Source: Protopterus annectens
Taxonomy: Eukaryota > Chordata > Ceratodontiformes > Protopteridae
NCBI RefSeq assembly: GCF_019279795.1
Contig: NC_056731.1
Location: 859,894,999 to 859,958,998, forward strand
Direction of reading: 5' to 3'
Length of the DNA stretch: 64,000 nt
Shown: in pieces, positions 33,366 to 45,936 of the stretch
Position numbering within the stretch: the stretch's first letter is position 1
How the letters are laid out: each line of letters begins with the position of its first letter
The notes under the pieces: generated by a model
Seen by the model: the letters and a program-made list of their open reading frames with translations, nothing else
Databases searched by the model: none
What the model was told of the DNA's origin: nothing
Program-made: the position numbers and the translations under genes

Positions 33366-35999
33366 CGATTATAAACTTATTAGCTTAATTGCATTTTGTG
33401 GATGATTGTATCTTCTTATGACATGCCAACATGAACTTGATATGAACTACTATAGCTATTACATTGACAATCAACACGAGTCCAAAAGAGAGTTCTGGAA
33501 CAATACTCTCAAGCATGTTTTAATTGAAATGATTGTCATACCTTGAATGTGGTAATTGATAATATATTGAAATCTCATGTAAAATCAGCGACTGTCTAAG
33601 CTCTGTAAAAGATTGGAGCATCATCAGTGTGAAAACTCAAAACTGTGTGATGGCAGTATTGATAATGCACAATGTGGCTGAAGTACACATTTTTCAATAA
33701 TGGTTCCTACAAAACGGATTCTCCTTTTCTCTGAGATGCAGTGACATGGAAGGGGTTTTGTTGGGGCCAATTTTTCCTTGTCATTCTTCCTAACCATCAA
33801 GCTAACCCCACATGTCTGGTTGGTGTCCTTCTTTCCCAAAAGGCAAGAGCCATATGGTGTATTCATTTCTGTAGGGGTAAGGGGCAAGTGACGTGAGCTG
33901 TGCTGTCACTTACAAGAATCACAGGGTTTAGCTTAGCTGTAATAATTTTTTTTCCATGTATGCAAGGGGTGTCATGGAGTGGGTGTCCATGAGGGCACTT
34001 CTAATTCTTTCATGAATGGTGTCATGTCTTTCACTTTGCTGTCTTGATGGCAAGCATTTATGTTAATCACCAGTCTATACCTGGGATTCAGAATGGAGTT
34101 TGCCCTCTTGATGTGCACTCCCCTATCCTCTCTCCTTAGAGCAGGGAGCAAGCACCACTTTATCTCACTCGTGTCTATCAATCCAGGTCTCTAATTGAAC
34201 CCCCGGGGCATGGGACATAGTCAGAGCTTTATTACTATATGTTACAAACCTACCCTGGAGTTGTTTGTGCTAAGTAGAAAGCTGTGCCCCCTGCATAGGG
34301 AGTGAGGTGTCTTTGTCACCCAGACATACATTTATTGTTAGTAAAATGACTGAATGGCATTTCATATAGTTCTTTTTATTCAAAATGTATTCAGAAATGT
34401 TTCTGTTTGTTGTAGACCTGTTTTTAGTGAACAAATACAAACCTTTTCAATGTGTGTGCATCTTTTGGGGAATGTAGGGAGGAAAATCTGAAAGCCATTA
34501 AGATATCAAGCTGAAATACATGAGAATACTGAATGTGGAAGAATGTGTGTGTGATCCCTCGTTATGATGAGAGGCCAAATCACTTACTTTACAACCGGAA
34601 CACTTTAATTTTCTTTTTGAACATTGTCAGATGTCATGGATTTTTTTTTTATGAGTGAATACTGAAGTCCATGCATGCCTTAAATGTTGAACTGTATGTT
34701 TGCTGTGATGTGCTAAAGGGATGAATTGATTTTTTAAAGACCTTATAACTACAGGTTACAACAACACCAAAGTTACTGCCAAAGAAGTCATCTCACCATT
34801 TAAACTGAAGCAACTTTGAAAGGAAACAAGCAGCATATGAAGAATAAAATAATTTTTCAGAATATTTCACAAAGAAGGAAATGATAAAGCTCTTCCACTT
34901 GAGGAACCATTTGTAAGGCAGCAGCCACTCTGAATGACATCTTATGTTCTGCTGGTCACTATTTACTGAACTATCTTTTTACAACAGAAAATAAAGCTTA
35001 ATATGTAAGCCTAATATATAAGCCAGGTACACCAAAAAGACCTGCTAACCCAGTGCTCAGACATGAAGCGTATATTATTAAAGATCGGTGAATCGGCAGC
35101 TGAATGTGAATATAATTTTCAGTTGCAATCTTAAGTGGGGCAATAGGTCGGATAGTTAATGACGATTTATAGGCAGAAGGACACATACTTATTTTTTCCA
35201 GCACTGTGATGCATTCTAGACATTCCACTGATAATAAGGATTTTTCTGTTATCTCTACAATCAAGGACTGAGACTTGATTAGCAGATATGGGTGCAAAGA
35301 GAAAGGTTGGACTGAGGGCTGTTGTACTGACATACTTAGTTTTTCAGCACTAGAAATGTTTACTCTTTTCCTTCAGTAGTATTTTTGTAGGGACATTTAA
35401 GAGTTGCATGTTCATGAGATGCTGCTGTGCATTAACTGCTTTTATTAAATACTGGGTATTTCTCTGATCTGTATATATTAAATCTGAACCCTCCCACACA
35501 CTTCTTAGCTGGGTTATTGATTTTTCCCAAAGATCTTGCCAACAAAATGATTCTTTATTGTAAATGAGATGTAAATTGTCTAAAATACTCTATGAAATAT
35601 TGATAACAGCTAGTTTTCATCTTGTTCTGTTATTATTGTGAAGTACTATATTAATGTGATATAACTTTCTTTAGTGTCCTGTTTCTTCATGATAGAATGG
35701 AGTATGAGAGTAACATGCTTTTTTTAAAGTTTCACTCTGAGAGCCTTATTGTCTAGAAATGCCACTGATTTTGCACATTTGTGTAGGCCTGCATTACTGT
35801 ATCCTACATATAACATCGATGGCTTGCATAGGGAACAGACTGTTTTGGAAAAACTGACCAGAAATGCAGATTCACTGGTGAGTTGAAACCTGTATATATG
35901 AGTTGCATCTATAGTAGTATTTCCCTTAAAATCCTTGTGTGATGGTACATGTACTCACAACTGTACTGTAATTACCTTTTAAGCCTCCTGTCCCACCCA
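33366..35999. other. Unassigned non-coding stretch
   Basis: AT-rich sequence. Short overlapping frames without motifs; no transposon termini recognised. Confidence 0.5.
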
Positions 36000-36492
36000 T
36001 CACCAGACATAAATTATACCTAAAGCAGATGCTCTATGCTGACCGTCTAAAAAAACTCCAGCTATACTCTGTCGCATATCGTCTATTCAGAGGTGATCTC
36101 TGCTTAACATACAAGACCATGTCAAACCCTGAACTGTTGGACATGCTCCACTTAAAGAAATCCCAATCCCTCAGAGCCACACGCTCCAGGGATATAAACC
36201 TTGTCATCACAATGAACAAAACATGCTGGAGGGATAGGTTCCTGACCCAGAGACTCGCCATACTCTGGAATAGACTACCCATGCATGTCAAGCAGAGTGC
36301 CTCCTTGGCCCTCTTCAAAAGGAACCTTGACAATTGGATGGGAGATAGGAAATTCACCTCGGAGATCACGTCAGTCGCCCTGCTAGACAGGGGTCCAGGG
36401 AAGTAAATATTGTGGGAAGAAATATCTAGAGAATTGTTATGGCTAGGCTTGTATAGGCCCTAGGGCTGATAGCCTAGTACCAGCCTATGAAC
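36000..36492 (+). pseudogene. CR1-like LINE, 3' end
   Basis: A frame of about 120 codons (36029-36406) encodes the ORF2 C-terminus: LYADRLKKLQLYSVAYRLFR, then RDINLVITMNKTCWRDRFL, then LWNRLPMHVKQSASLALFK and NLDNWMGDRKF. The same blocks occur at 51230-51540 and 58240-58690. The 3' UTR ends in the repeat CCTATGAACCTATGAAT. 5' truncated. Confidence 0.8.
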
Positions 36493-38477
36493 CTATGAAT
36501 CACACAAACTGTTACCTACACTGTCCCATCCATACAGACATAGGGCACTGCCAGACTCTAGACAGGCTGAATGCAGCAGTGCAGCTGGCAACAGAGTGCT
36601 TTGTCACTCTGAGCAGTGCTAGCTTTCTTTTTAGGATAACTACATTCTCACAAACAGCCTTGTAATACAGAAGGTACGATTTAAATCCCAGTCAGTGGCA
36701 GCATAGTTGGGAGAAAAAAAACTATTCCACTGGGCCAGATAATGCCTTACTTCTTGTTCCACTAATAATGTAAAGAATAACATTGAATGATCGCTTTCCT
36801 AGTTGTTGCCTTACCATCCCCTTGGGCATATTTTTTGTATTATTTGGAAGTAAGTAAAGGATGCCCTTCTCAACTAGTTACTAGTTTCCCTTACCTTTTG
36901 TTCCAAACCAGTTCTCTCAATAAGTTTGTAACTGTTCCTTTCAATAATACTGACAAAACATTTTCCACATAACATGTGTAAATGTAAGGTCCCCCTCTCC
37001 CATATTTTTTTATTCCCTGACATTCTAATTTGCTTATTAACTGTTCTTCACTTCCCAGATTGCATCTCTGGGTTGTGAACTACAGTCACCCAGAATGTCC
37101 TTTATCAACTTTCCTTGTTTATTATTTTCAAGTAGTTGATCCTCAATTTACTACCATCTGATATTGTATTATCTTCCATCCTTGCTACTGCTGTATGTTT
37201 TGTGATGTACAAAATATCACTGCTTTCTCCTTCCTCTTCTTCTTAAATAACTTAAAGCCTACATTTTTCCTTATTTTAAGTCCTGTTAACTTTCATATTA
37301 AGGGTATGTTGTACCAGTTATAGTTATAGTTATAGTTATAGTTATAGTGCCCTCATTTTACTCAGTCTGTTACTGACTAATTTTTATTACCTTTACTATG
37401 TCTATGTGTACACTAATTTATCTTCAGCTGTTAACGGGTATATTCTTCTGAGCCATTTTGTTTCCATCCCTGCCTGTTGAAATGTCATATGTCTTTATCA
37501 TTTAACTTAAATTATTGCATATAAATAATACTACTTATAAATCCAATTACTCTGTGATGCACAATTTCTCAAGTCTTTCATTATAGCTTACATTTTCCCT
37601 TCAGCTCTTATCAACTGTAGGAAAAGGAAATATTTCTGTAAAGGTCGCCATCTTCCCCAGTTGATTATATCCATTTCACATTTCCATTCTTGTGACAACC
37701 ACTGTCATATCTTTCCTATTTCATTGAAACTTAGTGCTTATTCCTCTGTGCACTTAAACAGTCTCCTACTATCTCTACCCTCCACCATCTCAGCAATTCT
37801 GTCCGAGCACATCCACAATTCTTGCATCTTCTGTTCCATATAATGTTATGTTACTGATATGTCTTCTCTTATGTACTCAGGACTGTATTTTAATGTGCAT
37901 TTAATATTTACCAGCACCACATTTGACACCACTCCAAAGATTCCATGCCCATACCACAGCACTGCAGCCCTCGCATTTAACCTTTCACTTTGTAGCTTTG
38001 TCTATCCTCTGCTTATTCCCCTTTGATAACAGCCATTACCATCCCTTTTATTAATGTAAACATAAGTATTTAAAATGTTTAAATACTAGTATTAACCTTT
38101 CTACAATAGTTAAAAGTATTACAACTATTTTACCTTAGTGTATCCCCTTTTTATAATGGTATGACTTTATACAGAAGATGTAAATACTAATCAGACATGC
38201 ATGAAATATCTGTAATTACACAATAGATGAGTTTGATAAGTATCCCAAAGCAGAATCCTTGTGTTTGCATCACTAAGATTGTAACCCAGCCTCAGAAATA
38301 CCACACTGAGGCAGGCAAGCGGCATACTACATTTAGCAGAAAGCTCTTCTGTTATGTGATAACATCACGCCCAGCTCTTAATTTTAACATACAAAAAAAT
38401 TCTCTTAAATTGACATTGAAGAGCATCAGATACTCTGTCACAATACTGTATCACCCTTGAATAGAAAAGTCAGTACC
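36493..38477. other. Unassigned pyrimidine-rich stretch
   Basis: T/C-rich from 36780 to 38000, with a hexamer repeat (listed) and no recognised element. Confidence 0.5.
37316..37348 (+). repeat. (AGTTAT)n hexamer repeat
   Basis: About five tandem AGTTAT units. Confidence 0.9.
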
Positions 38478-38755
38478 TTTAAACCTCTTAACACAAGGAA
38501 TCTGGCCAAAACCTAAAATAATGGGGGAACAAAGGCCCAAAAATAGTGACCGATTTTAAATATTGCCCTTATAAGCTTAGCAAGTTGCTAGAATAACAGG
38601 ATTTGTCGGAGTATATCTTTTCTGAAGTATGTCATTATTTATTGACTTCAGTCCTCAGTGATTTGCCAGAAAACCACAAAATTTACAAGGAACAGACCAA
38701 ACGTGAAGCAAAAATCTGGACATTCTGGAAAAATCTGCACAGCTGAGAACTATGG
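38478..38755. mobile_element. MITE-like TIR element, copy 5
   Basis: Same orientation as copies 1 and 2. Landmarks are CTAAAATAATGGGGGAACAA, GATTTTAAATATTGCCC, CAGTGATTTGCCAGAAAACC and AATCTGGACATTCTGG. It lies about 240 bp before DIRS copy B. Confidence 0.65.
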
Positions 38756-38996
38756 TAAACTCTGACAGAATGGAAATAGTATGTTTTGTATGACTTTAAA
38801 TCAGAGCATGCTACTGCTTTCATAATTCTCAACTCATCACAAAACTAGTAGTTTACTCAAGCACATTGCAATATACTGCTCTTATTTTAGTGTACAAGTG
38901 ATATCATGGAAAAAGTGCTCATTCACACTGCATCATTATATATCCCGGAGCCAGAAATATATTCCATCCTCATTGACATTATTTTCAAAATATGAA

Positions 38997-39135
38997 ACGT
39001 TTGATCTGATGTTGTCATTCTTCACTCAGTCCTTGACCTCGGAACTGACATGACTGTTTTTCCAGCTTGCTCCTCCCAAAACTCTCGAGCTAAGCTTTAC
39101 CCATAATGCTCCTCACTAAATTACCTCAGGTCTCA
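38997..39135 (+). repeat. Left inverted terminal repeat, DIRS copy B
   Basis: The core TTTTTCCAGCTTGC...CCCAAAACTCTCGAGCTA...CATAATGCTCCTCACTAAAT is the reverse complement of 45010-45090. The outermost 40 bases are complementary to 44772-44812 in the internal complementary region. Confidence 0.85.
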
Positions 39136-39468
39136 TTTGCTGCTTTGTGGTGTCAGACACGTTCAACAAATCTCTCAAGCCTTGGCAGTATATTATCGTT
39201 TCTTACATTTTTTTTACCCTTATCTCCATCTTTCTATAATTATATAATTCTTCTATATTTCTACCTGCTCTTCCCGCATATTTATTGTGTGCATGACTGT
39301 TATCTTTCCCATACATTGCTTTCTACATTAGGTAATCTAACATACCATTGTTGGTACTCCCTTTCCCTGCTTCCTTTACCACAGGGTAATCTCTATTACT
39401 ATCGTTGATAATTTATTTTTTTTACCCTTCTTTCCAAAAAAAAAGAGAGAATTTCTCTCTCTGTCTGT

Positions 39469-39473
<5 letters not shown>

Positions 39474-39533
<60 letters not shown>
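39474..39533 (+). repeat. (GT)n microsatellite inside DIRS copy B
   Basis: About 30 uninterrupted GT units upstream of gag. Confidence 0.95.
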
Positions 39534-39535
<2 letters not shown>

Positions 39536-39579
39536 GCATGGCTTAGGCCTCTATTTTTGTCTACTAAGGGCACCTCTGT

Positions 39580-41836
39580 GTTTAAGAGGTGCCAAAAATG
39601 TGATAGAAAAATGCCCAACTCAGATAACACACCTTTTGTGTTTACTGTCTAGGGGCTATCCATCTCCAGGAGGATTGTGGTATTTGTCATGGTTTCTCTA
39701 CCAGAACCTTGACAGAATGGAGAAACAAGTTATTTTAATGGGACTACTGAAGGGTGATCTTGAAGAGGTGATCTCTTGTCTCAAGACTGAAGCCAGCTCT
39801 TCCTCTTCTTCTTTTTCTTCATCCAAAAATAAAAAAAAGATCACATGCAGTTCCAACAAGTTCCTCAGAACCACCTGCAAAATTGACCAGACCTCCTTCA
39901 GTGCTGACTGCATCTTCAGCAACGATAGGTAAAGATGACTTGACTTTGACTCAAACTTCAGTGCAGACATCTGAAGCTTCGGTACCAACTGAACCCTCAG
40001 TACTGAAGCAGCCTCGGCTTATTACATTACCAAGGATCCCTTACTCTCCATCAGTGGACCTGTTTACTGACCATCCACCAAATCCTTTTTTGGGACCAAG
40101 ACCACCTAGTTCCCCATCAGCCTCCTCTATTCGGTCTACTATGAGCCTTTCCAAGTCAGATATTATGAGACCAGTCGACCAGCTCCTGATAGCCGGAGGA
40201 TTGCCTCCATCCTTGGTTTCAAGCCATCTCAGCTCCGGAGCCGGTCCTTTCTCATCCCCTATTCAGATTCCTCCACTGACTCCTGCTGAGATTTCAGAGC
40301 CCCTGTTACCGACTTTCCTGGCTTTGACTGCTTTGGTGCCAGTTAGAGATCTTTCTCCGGCACAGATAACTGCCTTGAGCTCTTACAGTTTGTTGAAACT
40401 GGAGACCTCCCGGGGTCGAGGCTTTGTTACTAGTTCCAAGAAGCAGGATTCGACTTTGATACTTTCGGAGACCTCCATGCCTCATGAGGCCTCAGCATTC
40501 GTCAGCTCTGCCTTGGCTTCTGCCTCAGAGGTGGCTTCCTCAGGGGTGGGATCACGGTTCCAAAGGAGTCTATTTCGGTTCCGGGTTCCCATCCCTCTAT
40601 AGTGAGCTTGCCTTTTGGGCCATGGAGAAGACTTTATCCATTCAGATTCACAGTCTATGCCATCCCTATTGGGCCAAGTACCTTGTACATCCCCTCGACC
40701 TGAGCTTCCTTCAGGCTGATCCCTGGGACAGAGGGTAGAGAAGCCTCAGGAATTATCCACCATGGTGATTTCTTCTTCGGATACCTCTCCGGAACATCAC
40801 ATCGAAGAGGTACCTTTGAAGAAAAAGTGCAAGGGGAAGTACTTGGACTCTCTGGAAGAGTCTTTCACAGAGGATACTGATTTTGATGAAGGGGAAGGTT
40901 CCCCTAGGTTGCCCTTGATGATGTTTCCTTTGGGGGCATCCTAGAAATGTTGAAGCAGAGGGGTGGCTGAGCTTCCCTCCAACCTTCCTCAGAGGAATCG
41001 GTATAATTGAGGCTTTTCGTTCCCAGCCCTCTACCTCTTGGATCTCTCCACCTGCTGACGAGCTTATTAAACTGATTGCTCAGCAGGCCTGGAAGATTCT
41101 TGACTCCATCGAGCTGATCCCTAAGAGACCTGACCAGATTCTGTCAGCCCCTAAGGATGAACAACAATGGGCCAAGGGTATTCCTGTAGATACCATAGTG
41201 ATAGCAACAGACACCAAAAAGAAACTTGCAGAAGAAAGTCCTACTATCCATCCTCCCAACAAGGAGTCTAGGATTAAGGATAGGTTTGGGTAGTGCGTAT
41301 ACACTTCATCGACCTTCGCTCTCAGGTCCTTGAATTATATGGCACACTTCACTAGGTTGCAGAGAGATCTGATCAAAGAGCTTTCAGACACACTCACATG
41401 AACTGTAGCTGAAGGGGTCTGAGATAAAGTTATCGCTCAGCTTGCTACCTTTGAATCGGTTTCCAGTTCATTCATGAGGCTAATTGCTCATGCAGCTGAA
41501 GGGATGACAAGAGCAGCAGGTTCATGCGCAGCCATCAGGAGACATGCCTGGATGCACTTGTGTGACTTTGCTGAGCAACTGAAATCTTCTTTCAACAATG
41601 TTCCATCTGACGGATCATTCCTGTTTGGACCCAAGTTTAAAGACACACTAGCCAGATGTGAGAAAGATAGGAAGACTCTTTCTGCTGTGGACATAAGCTT
41701 TTCCACTCCTCAGCAGCCCTACTCTAGGAACCAGAGAAATGGGAAGCTATGGTTCAGAAAGACCCAAGACTCACATGGCAAGGTCTTCTCCCAGGGTAGG
41801 GGGGGAAGTAATAATGGAAAACACCAGTGCTTCTGA
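39580..41836 (+). pseudogene. DIRS gag relic, copy B
   Basis: The N-terminal Cys/His cluster (about 39590-39700) reads KMPNSDNTPF flanked by Cys pairs, as in copies A and C. A long Ser/Pro/Thr-rich open stretch follows (39883-40602). An acidic segment near 40860-40910 (ESFTEDTDFDEGEG) matches copy A near 3610. The C-terminal part (41474-41836) is open for 120 codons and carries AIRRHAWMHLCDF and a Gly/Asn-rich tail ending QGRGGSNNGK. Stops and shifts break the middle (about 40920-41470). Likely structural protein of the element; inactive. Confidence 0.75.
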
Positions 41837-41848
41837 ACAGAGGCCCAA

Positions 41849-42780
41849 TTGCCTTCCTCTGGAGGCAGTCGGGAGATGATTATCCCTGCATCAACCTGCC
41901 TGGCTACAAATGACATCAGACAAATGGGTGCAGGGGATCATTTCCAGAAGATACATCATTCTCCTTTCAACAAAACCAAAAACAAAAGACTCCTAGACAT
42001 TCCACCCAGTCACAGGGAAGCAGCAGTCTTAGAAATCCAAAAACTGCTCAACAAAAGAGTCATCCAATCAGTCTTTCCAGACCAGAGAGGACCCGGAATC
42101 TACTCAAGGTTCTTTTTCGTGCCCAAAAAAACAGAGGAATGTAGACCCATTTTGGATGTCAGACAGTTGAAAAAATCAGTTCAACAAACCAAATTCTAGA
42201 TGGTCTCGTTATAGTCAATATTTCCATTTTGGAATAAGACGACTGGATTTGCTCAGTAGATCTTTAGGATGCGTGTAACCACATAAAAATGGACAGGTGC
42301 TCCAGAAGATTCCTGCGCTTCTGGCTTGGAGCCAGTCACTATCAGTTCAGTGCACTGTCCTTTGGCCTCACCACAGCCCCCAGGGTGTTTACCAAATGCA
42401 TGGCAGTGGTAGCAGCACATCTCGGACTGCTAGGGTTCTGAATGTTTCCATATCTCGACGACTGGCTTCTTACTGCTACCACCAGGTGTCACCTCGTATA
42501 GGCAAGAGATTACAACCTTCATCTTTGCACCACCTTAGGAATCACAATAAATTAGAAAAAATACCATTTAGAACCTACACAACAGCTGGAATTCATTGGA
42601 ACTATACTAGACACAGTCAAGGGATTTGCATCACTCCCATTAGAAAGGCTCCAGAGGATCAGATCACAAGTAAACCACATCCTTTAGAACAGAAGTGTTC
42701 CAGTAAGACTCATCCTGCAGGTTCTAGGGTCAATGGCAGCCTTTATTACCCTAGTTCCCATGGCCAGATATCACATGCGG
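41849..42780 (+). pseudogene. DIRS reverse transcriptase relic, copy B
   Basis: The first part (41849-42199) is open and contains PPSHREAAVLEIQKLLNKRV, YSRFFFVPKKTEECRPILDV and the following basic block. After a stop at 42199 the frame changes. SFGLTTAPRVFTKCMAVVAA (about 42355-42415) and PYLDDWLL (42448-42471) give the catalytic block with YLDD intact. LEFIGTILDTVKGF follows near 42590. Several frameshifts and stops mean no protein could be made. The gag C-terminus lies directly upstream and RNase H downstream. Confidence 0.8.
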
Positions 42781-42799
42781 ATTCTTTAATGGCTTCTGG

Positions 42800-43620
42800 C
42801 CTCCCAATGGTCATTATTAAACCAACCGATGTCTCATCAGATTTTGATCACCAGTCATTGCAAACAAGACCTGTCTTGGTGGCTGCTTTCCAACGAAATC
42901 TTGTTGGGCTGTCCCTTTGTCTTACCTCAGCCCCAAGCCATGGTGACCACGGATGCTTCCCAAATAGGGTGGGGGGCATTATCTGTAAAGGACAGTCCAA
43001 GGCACTTGGTCCCAGATGGAGGCCAATTTGCATATCAGTGTTCTGGAGATGAGGGTGGTGCCCTTAGCATTATGAGCATTTCAAGATACCCTCCCCTTTG
43101 GAACAGTGGCAATACAAACAGACAACATGTCGGTAGTCTGGGACATCAACAAAGATGGGGGAATCAAGTCTTACCTGCTTTGTCAAGAAGCCCTCAGAGT
43201 ATAGCAATGGGCTATTTCTCCCAACCACTTTTTAATGACAATGCACATTCCAGGGAGCTCCAACGTGATTGCAGACAAGTTGAGCAGAAATATCCTAATG
43301 CCTCACGAGTGGTCTCTCAATCCAGAAGTGGCGGAAAAGATATTCCGACACTGGTGTCAACCTTGCTGCAATCTGTTTGCTTCTTCTCTGAACAAGTGCA
43401 GCAGTTGCTATGCCCTAATCCCCCCTCCGGGGGAGTTACACAAAGACGCTGTTCTCCACAGTTGGCCCCTTGGTCTTCTGTATGCCTTTCCCCTGACTCC
43501 TCTGATATGTCACTTTCTAAAGAAAGCCAAGAGGTCGAAGAACAAAATACTTCTAATTGCTCAATTCTGGCCTTGACAAGTCTGGTTTCCCTTTGTTTGG
43601 CCTCACCTAGTTCGGAAGCC
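42800..43620 (+). pseudogene. DIRS RNase H relic, copy B
   Basis: RNase H removes the RNA template during reverse transcription. The frame at 42829 carries the DIRS/RNase H block VTTDASQIGWGALSV (about 42940). The end of the domain moves to another frame at 43235: HIPGSSNVIADKLSRN, then EWSLNPEVAEKIFRHW and GELHKDAVLHSWPLG. The D-x-S and G-S-x-N-x-x-A-D-x-L-S-R blocks are the family hallmarks. At least one frameshift, near 43200. Confidence 0.75.
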
Positions 43621-43759
43621 TTAGATTTTGGACCCAGCTCCAGACCTGTTATCTCATCCCGAAGGAATGATTCATCTGAATCTCCAACATCTCAAGCTCA
43701 CTGCATGGTTTCTCCAGTTACCATGATTCCCAGGCATTCCTCCCTTACTTCCCTGCTCT

Positions 43760-44710
43760 GACAAATCATTTTGGCCCACCACAAGTCTTCATCTAGAAAG
43801 CTGTACCATAACAAATAGATAAAATTTGCTAGATGGTCACTTGACAGTAATATTGACCCTTACACAGCACCTTTGGATAAAGTTTTAGAATTTCTGGCCT
43901 TTCTTTATCAGTCTGGCTCCTCAGCTTCTACCATTCGAGTACATCTTGCTGCGATATCTAATTTCCATGTTGGTTTTGATGTTTCTTCACTTATGTCTCA
44001 TAAACTTTGTAAGGCCTTTTCGACAGAAACTTTAATGCTAAAGCCTCCATTTAAAGAACCCATTGCTCCATGGGATTTACCCTTGGTCCTACAGTCTCTC
44101 ATTTCATCCCCTTTTGAACCTTTAGCAACTGTGATTTAACATTTTTGACCTGGAAAACTTGTTTTTGATAGCTATTACTTCAGCCAGAAGAATAACGGAA
44201 ATTCAAGCCTTGTCCTGCAGACCCCCCAATTTAATATTTCTTAAGGACAGGGTCTCCCTCAGGATGAATCCATGTTTTGCCAAAGGTTGTTTCAGATTCA
44301 AATATCAGTCAAACCTTACATCTACCAGTCTTTTTTCCTAATTTCTCTAATAAGGGAGAGTACTGTCTGCACTTATTAGACATTCACAGACAATTATGTT
44401 TTTACCTTCACAAAACAAAGGACAGCAGAAAATATGATCAGCTGTTCACTGCCTTTCCCTCACTTTCCTTAGGTAACCCAGTTTCAGGGTTACCTTAGCT
44501 AAATGGCTTAGGTATTGTATCATCTTTATTTATCACTCAAAGGGACTTCACCTACCACATCCTGTGAAAGCTCATTCAACTAGAGCTGTACAGCATCTGC
44601 AGTTTTTCATGCTAGAGCTTTTTTAGATGACATTTGTGCAGCAACTACTTGGGCATCTCCTCATGCCTCTGTTATTCATTACAAACTGGACCAGGTCTGT
44701 AGGGGACGTG
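43760..44710 (+). pseudogene. DIRS tyrosine recombinase relic, copy B
   Basis: Tyrosine recombinases join the circular DIRS DNA copy to the genome. The N-terminal part (43870-44140) is open: LEFLAFLYQSGSSASTIRVH. The catalytic core begins with FLIAITSARRITEIQALSC, where the first R of ARR is the box I arginine (about 44165-44215). The H-x-x-R pair is HSTR (44573-44584), and the nucleophile fits Y in VIHYKLD (TAC at 44680-44682), after DICAATTWASPHAS. A one-base shift separates HSTR from the tyrosine block, and stops lie at about 44139 and 44341. All four signature residues remain visible. Confidence 0.75.
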
Positions 44711-44771
44711 CATCATTCAGTTCAATGGTGCCCAGGACCTCCCAAGATTCAGGCAGCTAGGGACTCTGTCC

Positions 44772-44869
44772 CACAGTCAAGGATTGAGTGAAGATTGACA
44801 ACATCAGATAAAGAAGTTATGTCTTACCATAACGTTCCATCTGTGTTGTCGATCTTCACTAATACTTGA
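44772..44869 (+). repeat. Internal complementary region, DIRS copy B
   Basis: 44772-44812 (TCAAGGATTGAGTGAAGATT then GACAACATCAGAT) is complementary to the left end at 38999-39038. 44810-44869 (AAGTTATGTCTTACCATAAC then GTTCCATCTGTGTTG) is complementary to the right end at 45098-45157. It therefore holds complements of both termini back to back, as in DIRS elements, where it templates end completion and circle formation. Confidence 0.85.
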
Positions 44870-45004
44870 CATCCCCCCCCTCCTTCCCCCTGCCCAAGAC
44901 TCTTAGTGGACCGAATATTCCCAAAGACTGGCTCCATAATAGGGACACAGATATGGTCTCTTATTTATTACTTCTTGTCTGTCTGTCACTATTATAGGCA
45001 AAAT

Positions 45005-45157
45005 CGATCTGAGGTAATTTAGTGAGGAGCATTATGGTTACAGCCTAGCTCGAGAGTTTTGGGAGTTGCAAGCTGGAAAAACATCCGAGTCACCCACAGT
45101 CAAGGATTAGTGAAGATCGACAACACAGATGGAACGTTATAGTAAGACATAACTTCT
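45005..45157 (+). repeat. Right inverted terminal repeat, DIRS copy B
   Basis: TTTAGTGAGGAGCATTATGG, TAGCTCGAGAGTTTTGGGAG and CAAGCTGGAAAAA are reverse complements of the left repeat. The outer 60 bases are complementary to 44810-44869. Confidence 0.85.
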
Positions 45158-45679
45158 TTTTTTTCAAGTAACATTGCTGTATAAAAGGAATATACCATAA
45201 GATACTCGTGGGTACCTCATAGTTTAACCACGAGATTAATGATGCTACTATACTTTTCTTACTCTGATTTCACTGTTGTGTTGATACACCACCCTTTCAC
45301 TGTGGGCAGGCTATGAATTAACCAGTCAGTGCTATAATATCTTGTTCAAGTAATACTTTAGTGTGCCTGTCATGATGAAAGATATTGTTATTATAACCAA
45401 AATTAATGAAAAATGCTAGAAACATTCAGGAAAAAGGGCATTTATGTCTAAAGGGTATTCAATGTTGCATGCTTTGCACATGTGGATTATCACTAAGAGC
45501 TCCTAGACAGTGGAAGAGGCAGCCAAGTGTCATTGTATATCAGCGGATTATAACTTGAGCTACTAACAAGCTTCATCCTGTAGTCTTGGAAATATTCCTA
45601 TCATTTTCATCAGAATGCTGCTTAACTTTTAGCTAGTTATTTCCCAAACAGTAAAGGTAGTCAGCCCTGTAAAATATGA
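45158..45679. other. Unassigned spacer
   Basis: AT-rich sequence after DIRS copy B. Nothing recognised. Confidence 0.5.
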
Positions 45680-45870
45680 CATACTTAGTATAATGATTAA
45701 AGTCTTTGCCTTCCATGCACAAGGTACAAGGTTCAATTTTGACATATGGCTAATGCCTGTATAGAATTCGCATGCTCATTCTGTCACTCTGTGGAATTTC
45801 TTCCGCCTCTCAAAAGGCATGCTGGGTGTTTCCACCTCAAACATACTCAAAACTGAATGAAGTCTGGGGC
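45680..45870 (+). mobile_element. tRNA-headed SINE, degenerate
   Basis: The head resembles a tRNA promoter: AGTATAATGATTAAAGTC as an A-box-like block and GGTACAAGGTTCAATTTT as a B-box-like block (about 45720-45740). The body has ATTCTGTCACTCTGTGGAAT and AAAAGGCATGCTGGGT. A CR1-like 3' tail follows from about 45937. Confidence 0.5.
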
Positions 45871-45936
45871 AGCAGCATGAAGTGGTGTCTATCGGTCCAA
45901 TGACTTCAGGCATCAGCTGTGATGCACAGTATCCTC

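Larger units (their letters stand above)
38997..45157 (+). mobile_element. DIRS-type retrotransposon, copy B, structurally complete
   Basis: A 6.2-kb element with left and right inverted terminal repeats, gag, RT, RNase H, tyrosine recombinase and an internal complementary region just before the right repeat. This is the textbook DIRS order. No target-site duplication is expected for this class. All reading frames contain stops or frameshifts, so it is an inactive copy with preserved ends. A (GT)n tract lies at 39474-39533. Confidence 0.85.

Noticed and set aside
33624-35333. Minus-strand frames of 60 to 110 codons
   Set aside because: Composition and lack of motifs fit chance open frames in AT-rich DNA.
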